A DNA stretch of 38,974 nucleotides from Reyranella sp. (GTDB lineage: Bacteria > Pseudomonadota > Alphaproteobacteria > Reyranellales > Reyranellaceae). The DNA is taken from NCBI GenBank assembly GCA_019745575.1, contig JAIETA010000012.1, positions 1-38,974 on the forward strand, given 5' to 3'. Under the pieces are notes generated by a model. It had not been told where the DNA came from, ran no database searches, and saw only the letters and a list, made by a program, of their open reading frames with translations. The position numbers and the translations under genes are program-made. The stretch's first letter is position 1; the number at the start of each line of letters is the position of its first letter. Below are positions 14,731 through 23,773 of this stretch, piece after piece.

Positions 14731-16167
14731 ATGACCGTCGACGTCTCCGTTCCGGCCCAGTCCGTCCGACCCGCGCGCCGCCGCAGTCCCGCGTTCGGCC
14801 TGTCGTGGCGCATTCTGGCGCTGGTCGTGACGGCGGTCATGACCGCCGAGGTGCTGATCTTCCTGCCGTCGATCGCCCGCTTCCGCGTGGTCTATCTCGA
14901 GCAGCTGATCGAGAGCGGCACCCTGGCGGCGCTCGCCCTCGATGCGACGTCCGACAACATGGTGACCGAAGACGTCAAGCGCAGTCTGCTCGACCACGCC
15001 CGGGTCGACGCCGTGGTGCTGGTCGAGCCGAACAGGCCCAAGCGCGCGCTGATGAACATCGAGCCGCGTCCCGACATGCCGTCGTTCAATCTGATGGACC
15101 GCGGCGCGCTCGGCATGATCTGGGACGCGCTGGCGACCATGGCGCATGACGGCTCGCGCTACATCCGGGTCGGTGGCGAGTCGATGCGCCTGCCGACCGC
15201 CATGGTCTGGATCGTCGTCGACGAACTGCCGATGCGGGTCGCCATGTACGGCTACTCGGGCCGCATCCTGGCGCTGTCGATCATCATCGCGCTGTTCACC
15301 GCGGTGCTGCTCTATCTGGCGTTGCGCTGGCTGGTCATCCGGCCGTTGCAGGGCCTGTCGACCGACATGACCGCCTTCCGCCGCGCGCCCGAGGAAGCCG
15401 GTACCGAGCGGGCGCCGACACGGCGCAACGACGAGATCGGCGTGGTCGACCGGGAATTCCAGAACCTGCAGCGCGAGCTGCGCGCCTCGCTCCGCCAGAA
15501 GTCGCGCCTTGCCGAGGTCGGCGCTGCGACCAACAAGATCAACCACGATCTGCGCAACATGCTGTCGACGGCTCGGCTGCTGTCGGACCGGCTGGCGCGC
15601 AGCGGCGACGAGCGAACGCGGGTGCTGGCGCCGACCATCCTGGGCATGATCGACCGCGCGGCGCGGCTGGCAAGCGACGCCATCGAATATGTGCGCGACC
15701 AGCCGACGCCGCGGCTCGCCACCCTCGATCTCGCCGATGTGGTCGACGAAGCCGGCGTCGCACTGCAGGAGCAAGGCGAGGACAGCGATCCCAACCTCTT
15801 CCGCACCTGGCTCAACGAGGTCGGCGAGGACCGCCCGGTGCGTGCCGACCGCGACCTTCTCTACCGCGTGTTCGTCAATCTCGGCCGCAACGCCTTCGAG
15901 GCCGGCGCCACGACGGTCACCGTGCGCTCGCGCACCAATGGCGGCTATCTTCTGATCGACGTCGCCGACAACGGGCCGGGGATCCCGTCCGGCATGGCGC
16001 CGCAGCTCTTCCGTCCCTTCGCCACGGGCGGACGGGCGGGCGGCGCGGGCCTCGGCCTCGCCATCGCCCGCGATCTCGTGCGCGCCCATGGCGGCGATAT
16101 CGCGCTGCTGGAGACTGCCGCGTCGGGCACGACCTTCCGGTTCACGCTACCGCTCGGCAGCGCCTGA
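14731..16167 (+). CDS. Sensor histidine kinase (orphan)
   Basis: A 478-aa membrane kinase. One membrane segment near residues 28-50, a periplasmic sensor region (about 50-165), a second segment near 175-200, then a HAMP-like linker, a dimerisation helix with His272 in TNKINHDLRNMLSTARLLSD, and an HATPase domain with N box (NLGRNAFEAGA), DNGPGIP and GGAGLGLAIARDLVRAHGG. The H box reads NHDLRN rather than the commoner SHELRT, as in the HPK4/NtrB-like and related kinases. No response regulator is adjacent, so its partner is elsewhere. The start ATG was preferred over a TTG three codons upstream. Confidence 0.92.
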   Translation: MTVDVSVPAQSVRPARRRSPAFGLSWRILALVVTAVMTAEVLIFLPSIARFRVVYLEQLIESGTLAALALDATSDNMVTEDVKRSLLDHARVDAVVLVEPNRPKRALMNIEPRPDMPSFNLMDRGALGMIWDALATMAHDGSRYIRVGGESMRLPTAMVWIVVDELPMRVAMYGYSGRILALSIIIALFTAVLLYLALRWLVIRPLQGLSTDMTAFRRAPEEAGTERAPTRRNDEIGVVDREFQNLQRELRASLRQKSRLAEVGAATNKINHDLRNMLSTARLLSDRLARSGDERTRVLAPTILGMIDRAARLASDAIEYVRDQPTPRLATLDLADVVDEAGVALQEQGEDSDPNLFRTWLNEVGEDRPVRADRDLLYRVFVNLGRNAFEAGATTVTVRSRTNGGYLLIDVADNGPGIPSGMAPQLFRPFATGGRAGGAGLGLAIARDLVRAHGGDIALLETAASGTTFRFTLPLGSA

Positions 16168-16179
16168 CGCCGCGGAACG

Positions 16180-16932
16180 TCAGGTTTCCGCCTTCAGGCG
16201 CGCAATGAACTCGCGGACGCGCTGCGCGTTCACGCCGAGATCGGACTCTCCGACACGGCTCTTGGAGCGGATGTCGATGCGGCTGCCGGTGCCGTCGGCG
16301 CGGATGCGCACCACGATGTCGTCGCGGAACCCGAACCAGTCGCTGGTGTCGATGGCCTCGATCCGGCCCTCCGCCGGCGCACGGGCGACGATATCCCAGC
16401 CCATCGCCATCGCCACCCGATCGACGCGCCTAAAGGCTTCGGCCGGCGGCACCGGCAGAACCACCGGCGAAATGTCGGGGTAGGCGGCGCGCTGCAGCAC
16501 GGCCACGGCCGCGCCGGGGTAGGCCGGCGGATTGGCCGCGCCGCGGCGCAGCTGCAGGGTCGCCACCATGGCCGGCGGCTCGACGGCGTCGGTCGAGATG
16601 TCGTTGATCATCGGCAACTGCTGGGCGCGCAGGAACCAGCTGACCGGCACCCAGGCACCGGCCGTCCCGATCGCGATCGCCAGAAACGCCGCCACGAAGC
16701 CGCGGCGCCGGTCGCCGGGCCGCGTCGGGACGATGGTCGCCAGGCCGAGCGCCACGCCGGCGACGGCAACATAGAAGCCGTAGCGGAAGACGGCGATCGC
16801 CGCCTCGATGTCGAGGCCGAGGTAACGGTGCAGCGGTCCCGCGGCGACGACGATCAGCGCGGCGACGCACGCCGCGATGAACGCCATGCGCGCCAGGCGA
16901 TGGCTGATCGAGTTGGTCGGTCGAACGAACAT
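16180..16932 (-). CDS. DUF1499 domain membrane protein
   Basis: A 250-aa protein with about three N-terminal membrane segments (residues 15-105) and a C-terminal soluble DUF1499 domain that includes YPDISPVVLPVPPAEAFRRV, MGWDIVA, EAIDTSDWFGFRDDIVVRI and RIDIRSKSRVGESDLGVNA, the family's conserved stretches. Function unknown; the family is common in proteobacteria and plants. It converges on the histidine kinase gene (12-nt gap) and is divergent from the DMT transporter gene. Confidence 0.88.
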   Translation of the reverse strand: MFVRPTNSISHRLARMAFIAACVAALIVVAAGPLHRYLGLDIEAAIAVFRYGFYVAVAGVALGLATIVPTRPGDRRRGFVAAFLAIAIGTAGAWVPVSWFLRAQQLPMINDISTDAVEPPAMVATLQLRRGAANPPAYPGAAVAVLQRAAYPDISPVVLPVPPAEAFRRVDRVAMAMGWDIVARAPAEGRIEAIDTSDWFGFRDDIVVRIRADGTGSRIDIRSKSRVGESDLGVNAQRVREFIARLKAET

Positions 16933-17035
16933 GCCGTCTCCGCTGTAACGGTATCGTAACCGCTAAACACACCCCACGCACCCGGCCGGCCGGCGGATGC
17001 TCGACAAACGGCGCCTTGTTCTCTATTCGCCCGCC

Positions 17036-17917
17036 ATGACAAAGCCGGACGTTGATCGCCGCAGGGCCATGGCAGCAGGCATGGCCGCTATCGCCTTGTG
17101 GGGCGCGCTGGCTGCCCTCTCGGTGTCGGCAGGCCCCATCCCGCCCTTTCAGATGGTTGCCATGACGTTCACGGTCGGCGCCACCCTGGGCATCGTCCGC
17201 GCCCGGCGGCGTGGCGTGGGCTGGGCCGGACTCGTCGGCTGGCCGGGTCGGGTCTGGCTGCTCGGCATCGGCGGCCTGTTCGGCTACCACGCCCTCTACT
17301 TCGCCGCGCTGCAGCTTGCGCCGCCGGCCGAGGCCAACCTCGTCAACTATCTCTGGCCGCTGCTGATCGTGCTGCTGTCGGCGCCGCTGGCCGGCGAGCG
17401 GCTGGGCTGGCCGCACATCGCCGGCGCCGTGCTGGGCTTCGCCGGGGTGGTGCTGCTGGCGCTCGGCCGCGGGCTCGCCTTTGCCGGCGACCATGCTCTG
17501 GGATACGCGCTGGCGCTGGGCTGTGCCCTGGTCTGGTCGCTTTACTCCGTGCTGTCGCGCCGCCTGGGCGAGACGCCCACCGACGCCATCGCGGCTTTCT
17601 GCGCGGCCTCGGCAGTGCTGTCGCTGGCCTGCCATCTCGCCTTTGAGCGGACCGTGTGGCCCGGCGCCCCGTCGGCCTGGCTCGCAGTGCTGGCGCTGGG
17701 CCTTGGTCCGGCGGGTGCTGCCTTCTATCTCTGGGACCACGCCGTGAAGCGCGGCGACATCCGCGTGCTGGGGGCGCTGAGTTACGCCACGCCGATTCTC
17801 TCGACGGCACTGCTCGTGGTCTGCGGTCTGGCCGACGCGACGGACTCGCTGCTGATCGCCGCCGCACTGGTCACGGCGGGCGCCGTGCTCGCCTCGCGGC
17901 AGCCTGGCCGACGCTAG
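17036..17917 (+). CDS. DMT (EamA) family transporter, YddG-like
   Basis: A 293-aa membrane protein with about ten hydrophobic segments in two EamA repeats. The start region AIALWGALAALSVSAGPIPP and EANLVNYLWPLLIVLLSAPL resemble YddG-type aromatic amino acid exporters, and the second repeat is at ALGCALVWSLYSVLSRRLGE. The ATG at 17036 was chosen because it puts only a short basic tail before the first helix; the frame is open 13 codons further. Its TAG stop overlaps the TAG stop of the convergent DUF985 gene. Amino acid export is likely, substrate not certain. Confidence 0.87.
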   Translation: MTKPDVDRRRAMAAGMAAIALWGALAALSVSAGPIPPFQMVAMTFTVGATLGIVRARRRGVGWAGLVGWPGRVWLLGIGGLFGYHALYFAALQLAPPAEANLVNYLWPLLIVLLSAPLAGERLGWPHIAGAVLGFAGVVLLALGRGLAFAGDHALGYALALGCALVWSLYSVLSRRLGETPTDAIAAFCAASAVLSLACHLAFERTVWPGAPSAWLAVLALGLGPAGAAFYLWDHAVKRGDIRVLGALSYATPILSTALLVVCGLADATDSLLIAAALVTAGAVLASRQPGRR

Positions 17918-18339
17918 CGCGGCTCCCAGCCGGGCGGGGCGAGCTCAAAGCCCTTGAAGTCGAACGCTGGCGCCACGGTGCAGCCGACCAGGGTCCAGGC
18001 GCCGAGCGAGCGGGCCGCCTGCCAGACGCCGCGGGGCACCACGATCTGTGGCGTCTCGCCGATGCCGAAGTCGCGGCCGAGGCGCTGGTGCCGGACGGCG
18101 CAGCCGTCGTCGCTCGTCGCAAGCTCGAGCGGCGCCCCGGCATAGTGATGCCAGACCTCGTCGGCATCGACCTTGTGCCAGTGCGAGCGTTCGCCGGCCT
18201 TCAGCAGGAAGAAGATCGCCGTGCTGGCGCCGCGGCCCTCAGAGCCGTCGGCCGCGGGCGCGCGGAACGATTCACGGAAGTGGCCGCCCTCGGGATGCGG
18301 CTGCAGGCCGAGGCGGGCAATGATCTCGTCGGCCGTCAC
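17914..18339 (-). CDS. Cupin superfamily protein (DUF985)
   Basis: A 141-aa protein matching DUF985: ADEIIARLGLQPHPEGGHFR, STAIFFLLKAGERSHWHKVD, DEVWHHYAGAPLEL, VPRGVWQAAR, and APAFDFKGFELAPPGW at the end. The GTG at 18337-18339 was chosen because it lies 5 nt after the upstream GST stop and gives the normal family N-terminus; the frame is open further but would overlap the GST gene. Function not established; some relatives are annotated as sugar epimerase-like. It is the last gene of an Ldh-GST-DUF985 run on the minus strand. Confidence 0.88.
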   Translation of the reverse strand: MTADEIIARLGLQPHPEGGHFRESFRAPAADGSEGRGASTAIFFLLKAGERSHWHKVDADEVWHHYAGAPLELATSDDGCAVRHQRLGRDFGIGETPQIVVPRGVWQAARSLGAWTLVGCTVAPAFDFKGFELAPPGWEPR

Positions 18340-18344
18340 AGCGG

Positions 18345-18965
18345 TCAGGCCGGCGGCGGGACGGTCGCCTTCATCGACGGCAGCTTGGCGAAGGCCGCGA
18401 ACCACTTGCCGAGCTTCGGGCGCTTGCCGCGCCAGTCGTGGCTGGCGAAGCGGAAATCGAGGTAGCCCAGCGCGCAGCCGATCGTGATGGTGCCGATGGT
18501 CGGCTTGCCCTTGAGCGACTTGGCTTCGGCCTCGAGCTGGTCGAGCACACCGTCGATCTTCTTCATCTGGCCCTTGGTCCAGTCCGGCCAGCGCCGGTCC
18601 TCGGGCCGCAGGAAGTTCTCATAGCGCGCCAGCAGCGCGGCATCGAGCAGGCCATCGCCCATCGCCTGCTGGCGCAGCGCCACCCAGCGCTCGCGGCCCT
18701 TGCGCGGGAAGAGCTTGCGGCTCTTGTGCTGGCTGTCGAGGTACTCGCAGATCACCGGCGAGTCGAAGAGATCCATGCCTTTGACCGACAGCGCCGGGAT
18801 CTTGCCGATGGGATTGTGCTTGTCGACGTCGGCGTTGGCCGCCACCGGCGAGAGCGCGACGTTCACCATCTCCATCTTCTTGTCGAGGCCGGCAAGCAGC
18901 GCCACGACCCGCACCTTGCGGGCATAGGGTGATGCCGGCGAATAGTAGAGCTTCATTTTGGCCAT
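18345..18965 (-). CDS. Glutathione S-transferase family protein
   Basis: A 206-aa GST. The N-terminal domain has LYYSPASPYARKVRVVALLA, where the Ser of SPYARKV is the usual glutathione-activating position, then GKIPALSVKGMDLFDSPVIC with cis-Pro and the DS glutathione contact. The helical domain ends with TIGTITIGCALGYLDFRF. It is 26 nt downstream of the Ldh-family gene and 5 nt upstream of DUF985, so it is probably co-transcribed with both. Substrate unknown. Confidence 0.9.
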   Translation of the reverse strand: MAKMKLYYSPASPYARKVRVVALLAGLDKKMEMVNVALSPVAANADVDKHNPIGKIPALSVKGMDLFDSPVICEYLDSQHKSRKLFPRKGRERWVALRQQAMGDGLLDAALLARYENFLRPEDRRWPDWTKGQMKKIDGVLDQLEAEAKSLKGKPTIGTITIGCALGYLDFRFASHDWRGKRPKLGKWFAAFAKLPSMKATVPPPA

Positions 18966-18991
18966 GGTCGGTCTCCTGTCTTCCGGCCGCG

Positions 18992-20095
18992 TCAGATACC
19001 GGCCATGCGGGGAATGTCGACGTCATTGAGGCGCACCTTGCGGGCGGTGTCGACCAGCTGCTGCCACGTCGTGGCGTCGATCGGCACGCCATTCTTCTCG
19101 CGGTCGGCGCGGCGGGCGCGCTCGGGCTCGCCGGGCGTCAGCACCTCGGCGACGCCGGGCTGCGGTTTCGCCGACTTCACCCAGCCGATGAAGTTCTCGA
19201 CCTCGTCCTCAAAGAAGGCGGTGCCGCCCATCGACTCGGGATCGATGATGATCGACAGCATGTTGTTGATGATGTCGGTGCCGTCCTTCTTGATGGTCCG
19301 CGGCGAATGCGTCTTGCCGCCGGTCAGCGCGCCGGCCAGCAGGTCGCAGATCACGGCGAGACCGCCGCCCTTGTGCAGGCCGAACGGCAGGATGGCGCCG
19401 TACGGCGCATTGTAGAGCACGCCGGGATCGGTGGTGGCGTCGCCGGCGGCATCGATCAGCAGGCCAGGCTCCATCCGGATCTGCTTGTTGTTGGCGACGC
19501 GGACCTTGCCCGCCGCCACCTGGCTGGTGGCGAAGTCGAGCACGATCGGCTCCTTGCCCTTGCGCGGCACCGCCGTGCAGTAAGGGTTGGTCGTGAATCG
19601 CGCCTCGGCGCCGCCGAACGGCGCGACCAGCGACTTGTGGCCGTGCACGTTCACCCAGTGTGTGCTCACCATGCCGGCGCGGGCGCATTGTTCGCCCCAA
19701 TGGCCGATGCGGCCGATATGGTGGGCGTTGATCAGCCCGACGACGCAGACGCCGTGCTGGCGTGCGCGCGCGATGCCGATGTCCATCGCCTCCTTGGCGA
19801 CGACCTGGCCGTATCCCGCGCCGCCGTCGACCACGATCACCGCGCCGTTGTCGCGGGCGACTTGGGCATGGTGGTTGCGGATGCAGGCGCCGGTCGTCGT
19901 GTTCTGGATGTAATGCGGCATCATGCCGACGCCGTGGCTGTCGTGACCGAAGAGATTGGCAAGCACCAGATGGTCGGCGACAAGCCTCGCTTCCTCGTCG
20001 GAACTGCCGTCGGCCCGGCAGATCGCCATCGCGAAGGCATGCAGACGATCGGGCTTGATCCGCACCTCGCCCACCGCGCCCTGCCCGTCGGCCAT
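18992..20095 (-). CDS. Malate/lactate/ureidoglycolate-type dehydrogenase (Ldh_2 family)
   Basis: A 367-aa NAD(P)-dependent oxidoreductase of the Ldh_2 (MdhB/YlbC/AllD) fold, unrelated to classical lactate or malate dehydrogenases. Family marks are ANLFGHDSHGVGMMPHYIQN with the catalytic His in SHG, HHIGRIGHWGEQCARAG, ARFTTNPYCTAVPRKGKEP, VLDFATSQVAAGKVRVA, and PFGLHKGGGLAVICDLLAGA. The substrate (2-hydroxy or 2-oxo acid) cannot be set from sequence. It leads the Ldh-GST-DUF985 run and is divergent from the MscS gene. Confidence 0.9.
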   Translation of the reverse strand: MADGQGAVGEVRIKPDRLHAFAMAICRADGSSDEEARLVADHLVLANLFGHDSHGVGMMPHYIQNTTTGACIRNHHAQVARDNGAVIVVDGGAGYGQVVAKEAMDIGIARARQHGVCVVGLINAHHIGRIGHWGEQCARAGMVSTHWVNVHGHKSLVAPFGGAEARFTTNPYCTAVPRKGKEPIVLDFATSQVAAGKVRVANNKQIRMEPGLLIDAAGDATTDPGVLYNAPYGAILPFGLHKGGGLAVICDLLAGALTGGKTHSPRTIKKDGTDIINNMLSIIIDPESMGGTAFFEDEVENFIGWVKSAKPQPGVAEVLTPGEPERARRADREKNGVPIDATTWQQLVDTARKVRLNDVDIPRMAGI

Positions 20096-20241
20096 GCCGT
20101 CTCCCCCGAATTGCCCTTTTCGGCGCGCAAGGTTCCGCGTCGGTCCCGTCCTGTCAACGAAGAAGCGGGAATGGCCCGATCCGGGCCTGCCGTGGTAGTG
20201 AAGCCAAAGACCCTACGACATCATCAGGATCCAGCATCCGC

Positions 20242-22740
20242 ATGCGATTTTTCTCCCGCTTCGCGTGGTCCAGTCTGGCGGGGATCGTGCTGCTGCTGGC
20301 CGGCGCGGCGGCGATGGCCCAGCCGGCGACGGCGCCGCAGCGGCCGTTCGCCCAGCTGGTCGATCTCTGGACGCGGCAGCTCGACCGCATCGCCACGCGC
20401 GCCGACCAGGCCGATCTGCTGCCGGCCGAGATCGACGCGTTGCGCGATCAGGCAGCCGACGTGCGCGCCGCCGCCACGGCCGCCGCGGCGCTGGCGCGCA
20501 GCGATCTTGCCGATAGCCGGAAGCTGCTGGCGCCACTCGAGGCCAAGCCCGGACCCGATGCCCCGCCCGAGTCGGACGCGGTCAAGGCCGAGCGGCAGCG
20601 GCTGACGGACCAGGTGACGGTCAACGAGGGCAGGGTCAAGCAGGGCGAGGTGGTGATCGCCCGCGCCGACCAGCTGCTCGAAAAGCTCACCAAGCGACGC
20701 AGCGATCTGGTCATCGCGACTCTCATGCGCCGCGACGCCTCGCCGCTGTCGCGCGAGGTATGGACCAAGGTCGGCCCCGAACTCGCCGATGCGGGCCGGT
20801 CGCTGTCGTCGGCCGCAGCGGCCTGGAGCAGAAGCGGACTGAGTGCCCTGGCCTCGGATCGGCATGCCCTCGTCTCGTTGACCCTCTGGGCGGCGATTAC
20901 CGTCGCGCTGTGGTGGTTCGGCCGAGAACTGCGCCGGCGCTACGGGCGCGGCAACTCCCCGGAGCCCGGCCAGCGCGACCGCACCATCGCCGCCGCCATC
21001 GACGGTCTCGGTCTGGTCCTGGTGCCGATCCTGGCGGTATGGCTGATCGGCAAGCTCCTGGCCGCAAGCCTGCCGCCGCCGCCCATCGACAAGCTGGTGC
21101 CGGAGCTCGTCTCCCGCCTTGTCGTGCTGCTCCTGGTGTTCGGCATGACCGCGACGGCGCTGTCGCCCAGCCGGCCGGAATGGCGGGTGCTGCCGTTCAC
21201 CGACTCGAGCGCGCGACGGCTGTCGCGTGCGCTGCGCCGGCTGATGGTGGCCGGCCTTGCGCTGGACTTCATCTACGTCTCGTTCAGCCAAAGCGACGCC
21301 GGCCGCCAGGCCGTGCCGGCGATCGGCGCCCTGTTGCTGGCCACGATCGTGGCATTGCTCACCCTGCCGGCTCTGGCCAACCGCGCCTGGCAGGCGGCGC
21401 CCCGCGACGGATCGGGCGACGAATCAACCGGGCGACGGCTGATCGGCGGGACGTGGTGGTCGGTCACGCGCCTGGTGCTGAGCCTGGTGGTGCTGTCGTC
21501 GATCGGCTTCGCCCTGGCGGGGTACGCCACGCTGGCCGCCCACCTCCACACGGCGCTCTCCGAGACCTGCCTGCTGGTCGCCATCGCGCTGCTGCTGCAC
21601 CGGCTGGTGGCCGATCTGCTCGATGCCGCGGCGGCACCCGACACGACCTCGGGCCGCTGGGTCCGCCACCGTCTCGGCCTGCCGCCGGAGGCCGCCGTGC
21701 GCGGCCACTACATCATGCTGTTGCTGTTCGACACGCTCCTGGTCCTGCTGCTGGCGCTCGCCATCCCGACGGCGTGGAATGTCGACATCGACGCCATTCT
21801 GCAGGGTTTCGGCCATCTCCTGACCGGCGTGAAGGTGGGCGGCGTCACCATCTCCCTCGGCAACATCGGCATGGCGGTCGCCACCTTCGGCGTCTGCATG
21901 CTGATCGCCCGCCTGATCCGCGGCATCGTCCGCGACCGCGTCCTGCCGACCGTCGACGCGCCGCTGCCGCTGCGCCAGTCGATCGACGCCGGCCTCAACT
22001 ATGCCGGCGTCCTGATCGCCATCCTGGTCGGTGTCAGCGCGCTGGGCGTCGACTTTACCAATCTCGCCATCGTGCTGGGCGCCCTGTCGGTCGGCATCGG
22101 CCTCGGCCTGCAGAACATCGCCAACAACGTGATCTCCGGCGTGATCCTCCTGATGGAGCGGCCGATCAAGGCCGGCGATTGGGTCGTGGTCAACGGCCAC
22201 GAGGGCTTCGTGCGCCGCATCAACATCCGCGCCACCGAGATCGAAACCTTCCAGCGCACGCACGTGATCGTGCCCAACAGCATGTTCCTGCAAAGCCCGG
22301 TCATCAACCGCACCTATGCCGACACGTCCAGTCGCGTGGAGATCCAGATCACCGTGCCGCTGCCGACCGACGTCACGGCGCTGGAGGCCATCCTGCGCGA
22401 GGCGGCGCTCGCCCACCCGCGGGTGCTGCGCGTGCCGGCGCCGATCGTGCGCTTCGTGCGGGTCGGCACCGGCGGCCTCGACTTCGAACTGTTCGTGTTC
22501 GTGGCGAACCTCGAAGACCGGCTGACCGTCACCAACGACCTCAATCGCGCATTGCTCGCCCGGCTGATCGCCGAGAAGATCATCGATCCGCGGCCGGTGC
22601 CGGAACTGCGGCTGCGCGACATCGACAAACTCGGCGCGGCACTGCGCCGGGAGTCCTCGCCCGCGGCCCCGGCCAGGGAGGGCGGTTCAGAAATGGCATC
22701 CCAGGGAGCCGACGATGCCGCCGCGCCGGCGAAGGACTGA
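20242..22740 (+). CDS. DUF3772 domain mechanosensitive channel (MscS family)
   Basis: An 832-aa inner-membrane protein: signal peptide (about 1-27), a periplasmic helical DUF3772 region (about 35-190), many membrane segments (about 210-570), and the MscS core. The pore helix and beta domain are seen in ALSVGIGLGLQNIANNVISG, VILLMERPIKAGDWVVVNG and VIVPNSMFLQSPVINRTYAD. It opens to release solutes on hypo-osmotic shock. Its last 26 nt overlap the start of the following alpha/beta hydrolase gene, so the two are translationally linked. Confidence 0.92.
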   Translation: MRFFSRFAWSSLAGIVLLLAGAAAMAQPATAPQRPFAQLVDLWTRQLDRIATRADQADLLPAEIDALRDQAADVRAAATAAAALARSDLADSRKLLAPLEAKPGPDAPPESDAVKAERQRLTDQVTVNEGRVKQGEVVIARADQLLEKLTKRRSDLVIATLMRRDASPLSREVWTKVGPELADAGRSLSSAAAAWSRSGLSALASDRHALVSLTLWAAITVALWWFGRELRRRYGRGNSPEPGQRDRTIAAAIDGLGLVLVPILAVWLIGKLLAASLPPPPIDKLVPELVSRLVVLLLVFGMTATALSPSRPEWRVLPFTDSSARRLSRALRRLMVAGLALDFIYVSFSQSDAGRQAVPAIGALLLATIVALLTLPALANRAWQAAPRDGSGDESTGRRLIGGTWWSVTRLVLSLVVLSSIGFALAGYATLAAHLHTALSETCLLVAIALLLHRLVADLLDAAAAPDTTSGRWVRHRLGLPPEAAVRGHYIMLLLFDTLLVLLLALAIPTAWNVDIDAILQGFGHLLTGVKVGGVTISLGNIGMAVATFGVCMLIARLIRGIVRDRVLPTVDAPLPLRQSIDAGLNYAGVLIAILVGVSALGVDFTNLAIVLGALSVGIGLGLQNIANNVISGVILLMERPIKAGDWVVVNGHEGFVRRINIRATEIETFQRTHVIVPNSMFLQSPVINRTYADTSSRVEIQITVPLPTDVTALEAILREAALAHPRVLRVPAPIVRFVRVGTGGLDFELFVFVANLEDRLTVTNDLNRALLARLIAEKIIDPRPVPELRLRDIDKLGAALRRESSPAAPAREGGSEMASQGADDAAAPAKD

Positions 22741-23773
22741 AGCCAGGCGGCGGCGTTGGCCGCTCGTCCTGCTGTTTGCCGCCAGCGTGCTGGCCGGCGT
22801 GGTGCTGTGGGCCTATGCGCCGACGCTGCCGCGCGAGACGCTGATCGCCCGCTACGCCAACGACCGCTCGAAATTCATCGATGTCGGCGGCGTTCTTGCC
22901 CATGTGCGCGACCAGGGCAACCCCGATGCAATGCCGCTGGTGCTGATCCACGGCTCGATGGGTTCGCTGCACATGTGGGAGGGCTGGGCGCGCGATCTCG
23001 GCGGACAGATCCGCCTGATCTCGGTCGACCTGCCGGGGCACGGCCTGACCGGGGACTGGCGGCGCGACGAATACACGATCGAGGCCTATACCGACTTCAT
23101 CGAGGTGCTGGTCGACACCCTCCACCTCGACCGCTTCGCCCTGGCCGGCCACTCGATGGGCGGCGCCGTCGCCTGGAGTTTCGCCGCCACGCGGCCGCAC
23201 CGGCTGAGCGCGCTCATCCTGGTCGACGCGGCGGGATTTCCGCGCCAGGGCGAGGCGCCGCTGCCGACCCGGCTCGCCCGCACGCCGGTGGTCGGCGATA
23301 TCGGCATCTACTTCAAGCCCGAGCGCATCGTGCGGCGCTCGCTCACCGAGGTCTATGCCGACCCGGCGATGGTGACGCCCGAGCGGATCCGGCAGTACGC
23401 CGAGCTGCAGCGCTTTCCGGGCAACCGCGAAGCCACCCTGCGGCGCGCCCGCACGCAGGAACCGCTCGATCCGACGCCGCTGCGGCGCCTGACGGTGCCG
23501 ACCCTGATCCTGTGGGGCGCCAAGGACCGCTGGGTGCCGGTGGCCGACGCCTTCCGCTTCCAGAGCGCCATCAAGGGTTCCCAGCTGGAAGTCTTCGCGA
23601 ACCTCGGACACAATCCGATGGAGGAGGATCCGGCGGCAACCGCCGCCGCCGTCGCGGCCTTCCTGGCGACTGTGCCGCCTCCACCGCCGCCGGTCGCACC
23701 TGCCGCGCCGGCCGATCCCGCGACGAACGACCCGACGGTCGTGTTGCCGGCCGTGATTCCGGAGAAGGACTAA
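22715..23773 (+). CDS. Membrane-anchored alpha/beta hydrolase
   Basis: A 352-aa protein with an Arg-rich start (PPRRRRTEARRRR), one membrane segment (about 15-33), then an alpha/beta hydrolase fold: oxyanion region LVLIHGSMGSLHMWEGW, nucleophile Ser in LAGHSMGGAVAWSFA, Asp in LILWGAKDRWVP, and His in NLGHNPMEED. The C-terminal tail is Pro/Ala-rich (PPPPPPVAPAAPADP). The start overlaps the MscS gene by 26 nt. The stop TAA shares bases with the TAG of the convergent selenoprotein gene. Substrate unknown; esterase or acyl-transfer activity is likely for the fold. Confidence 0.9.
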   Translation: MPPRRRRTEARRRRWPLVLLFAASVLAGVVLWAYAPTLPRETLIARYANDRSKFIDVGGVLAHVRDQGNPDAMPLVLIHGSMGSLHMWEGWARDLGGQIRLISVDLPGHGLTGDWRRDEYTIEAYTDFIEVLVDTLHLDRFALAGHSMGGAVAWSFAATRPHRLSALILVDAAGFPRQGEAPLPTRLARTPVVGDIGIYFKPERIVRRSLTEVYADPAMVTPERIRQYAELQRFPGNREATLRRARTQEPLDPTPLRRLTVPTLILWGAKDRWVPVADAFRFQSAIKGSQLEVFANLGHNPMEEDPAATAAAVAAFLATVPPPPPPVAPAAPADPATNDPTVVLPAVIPEKD

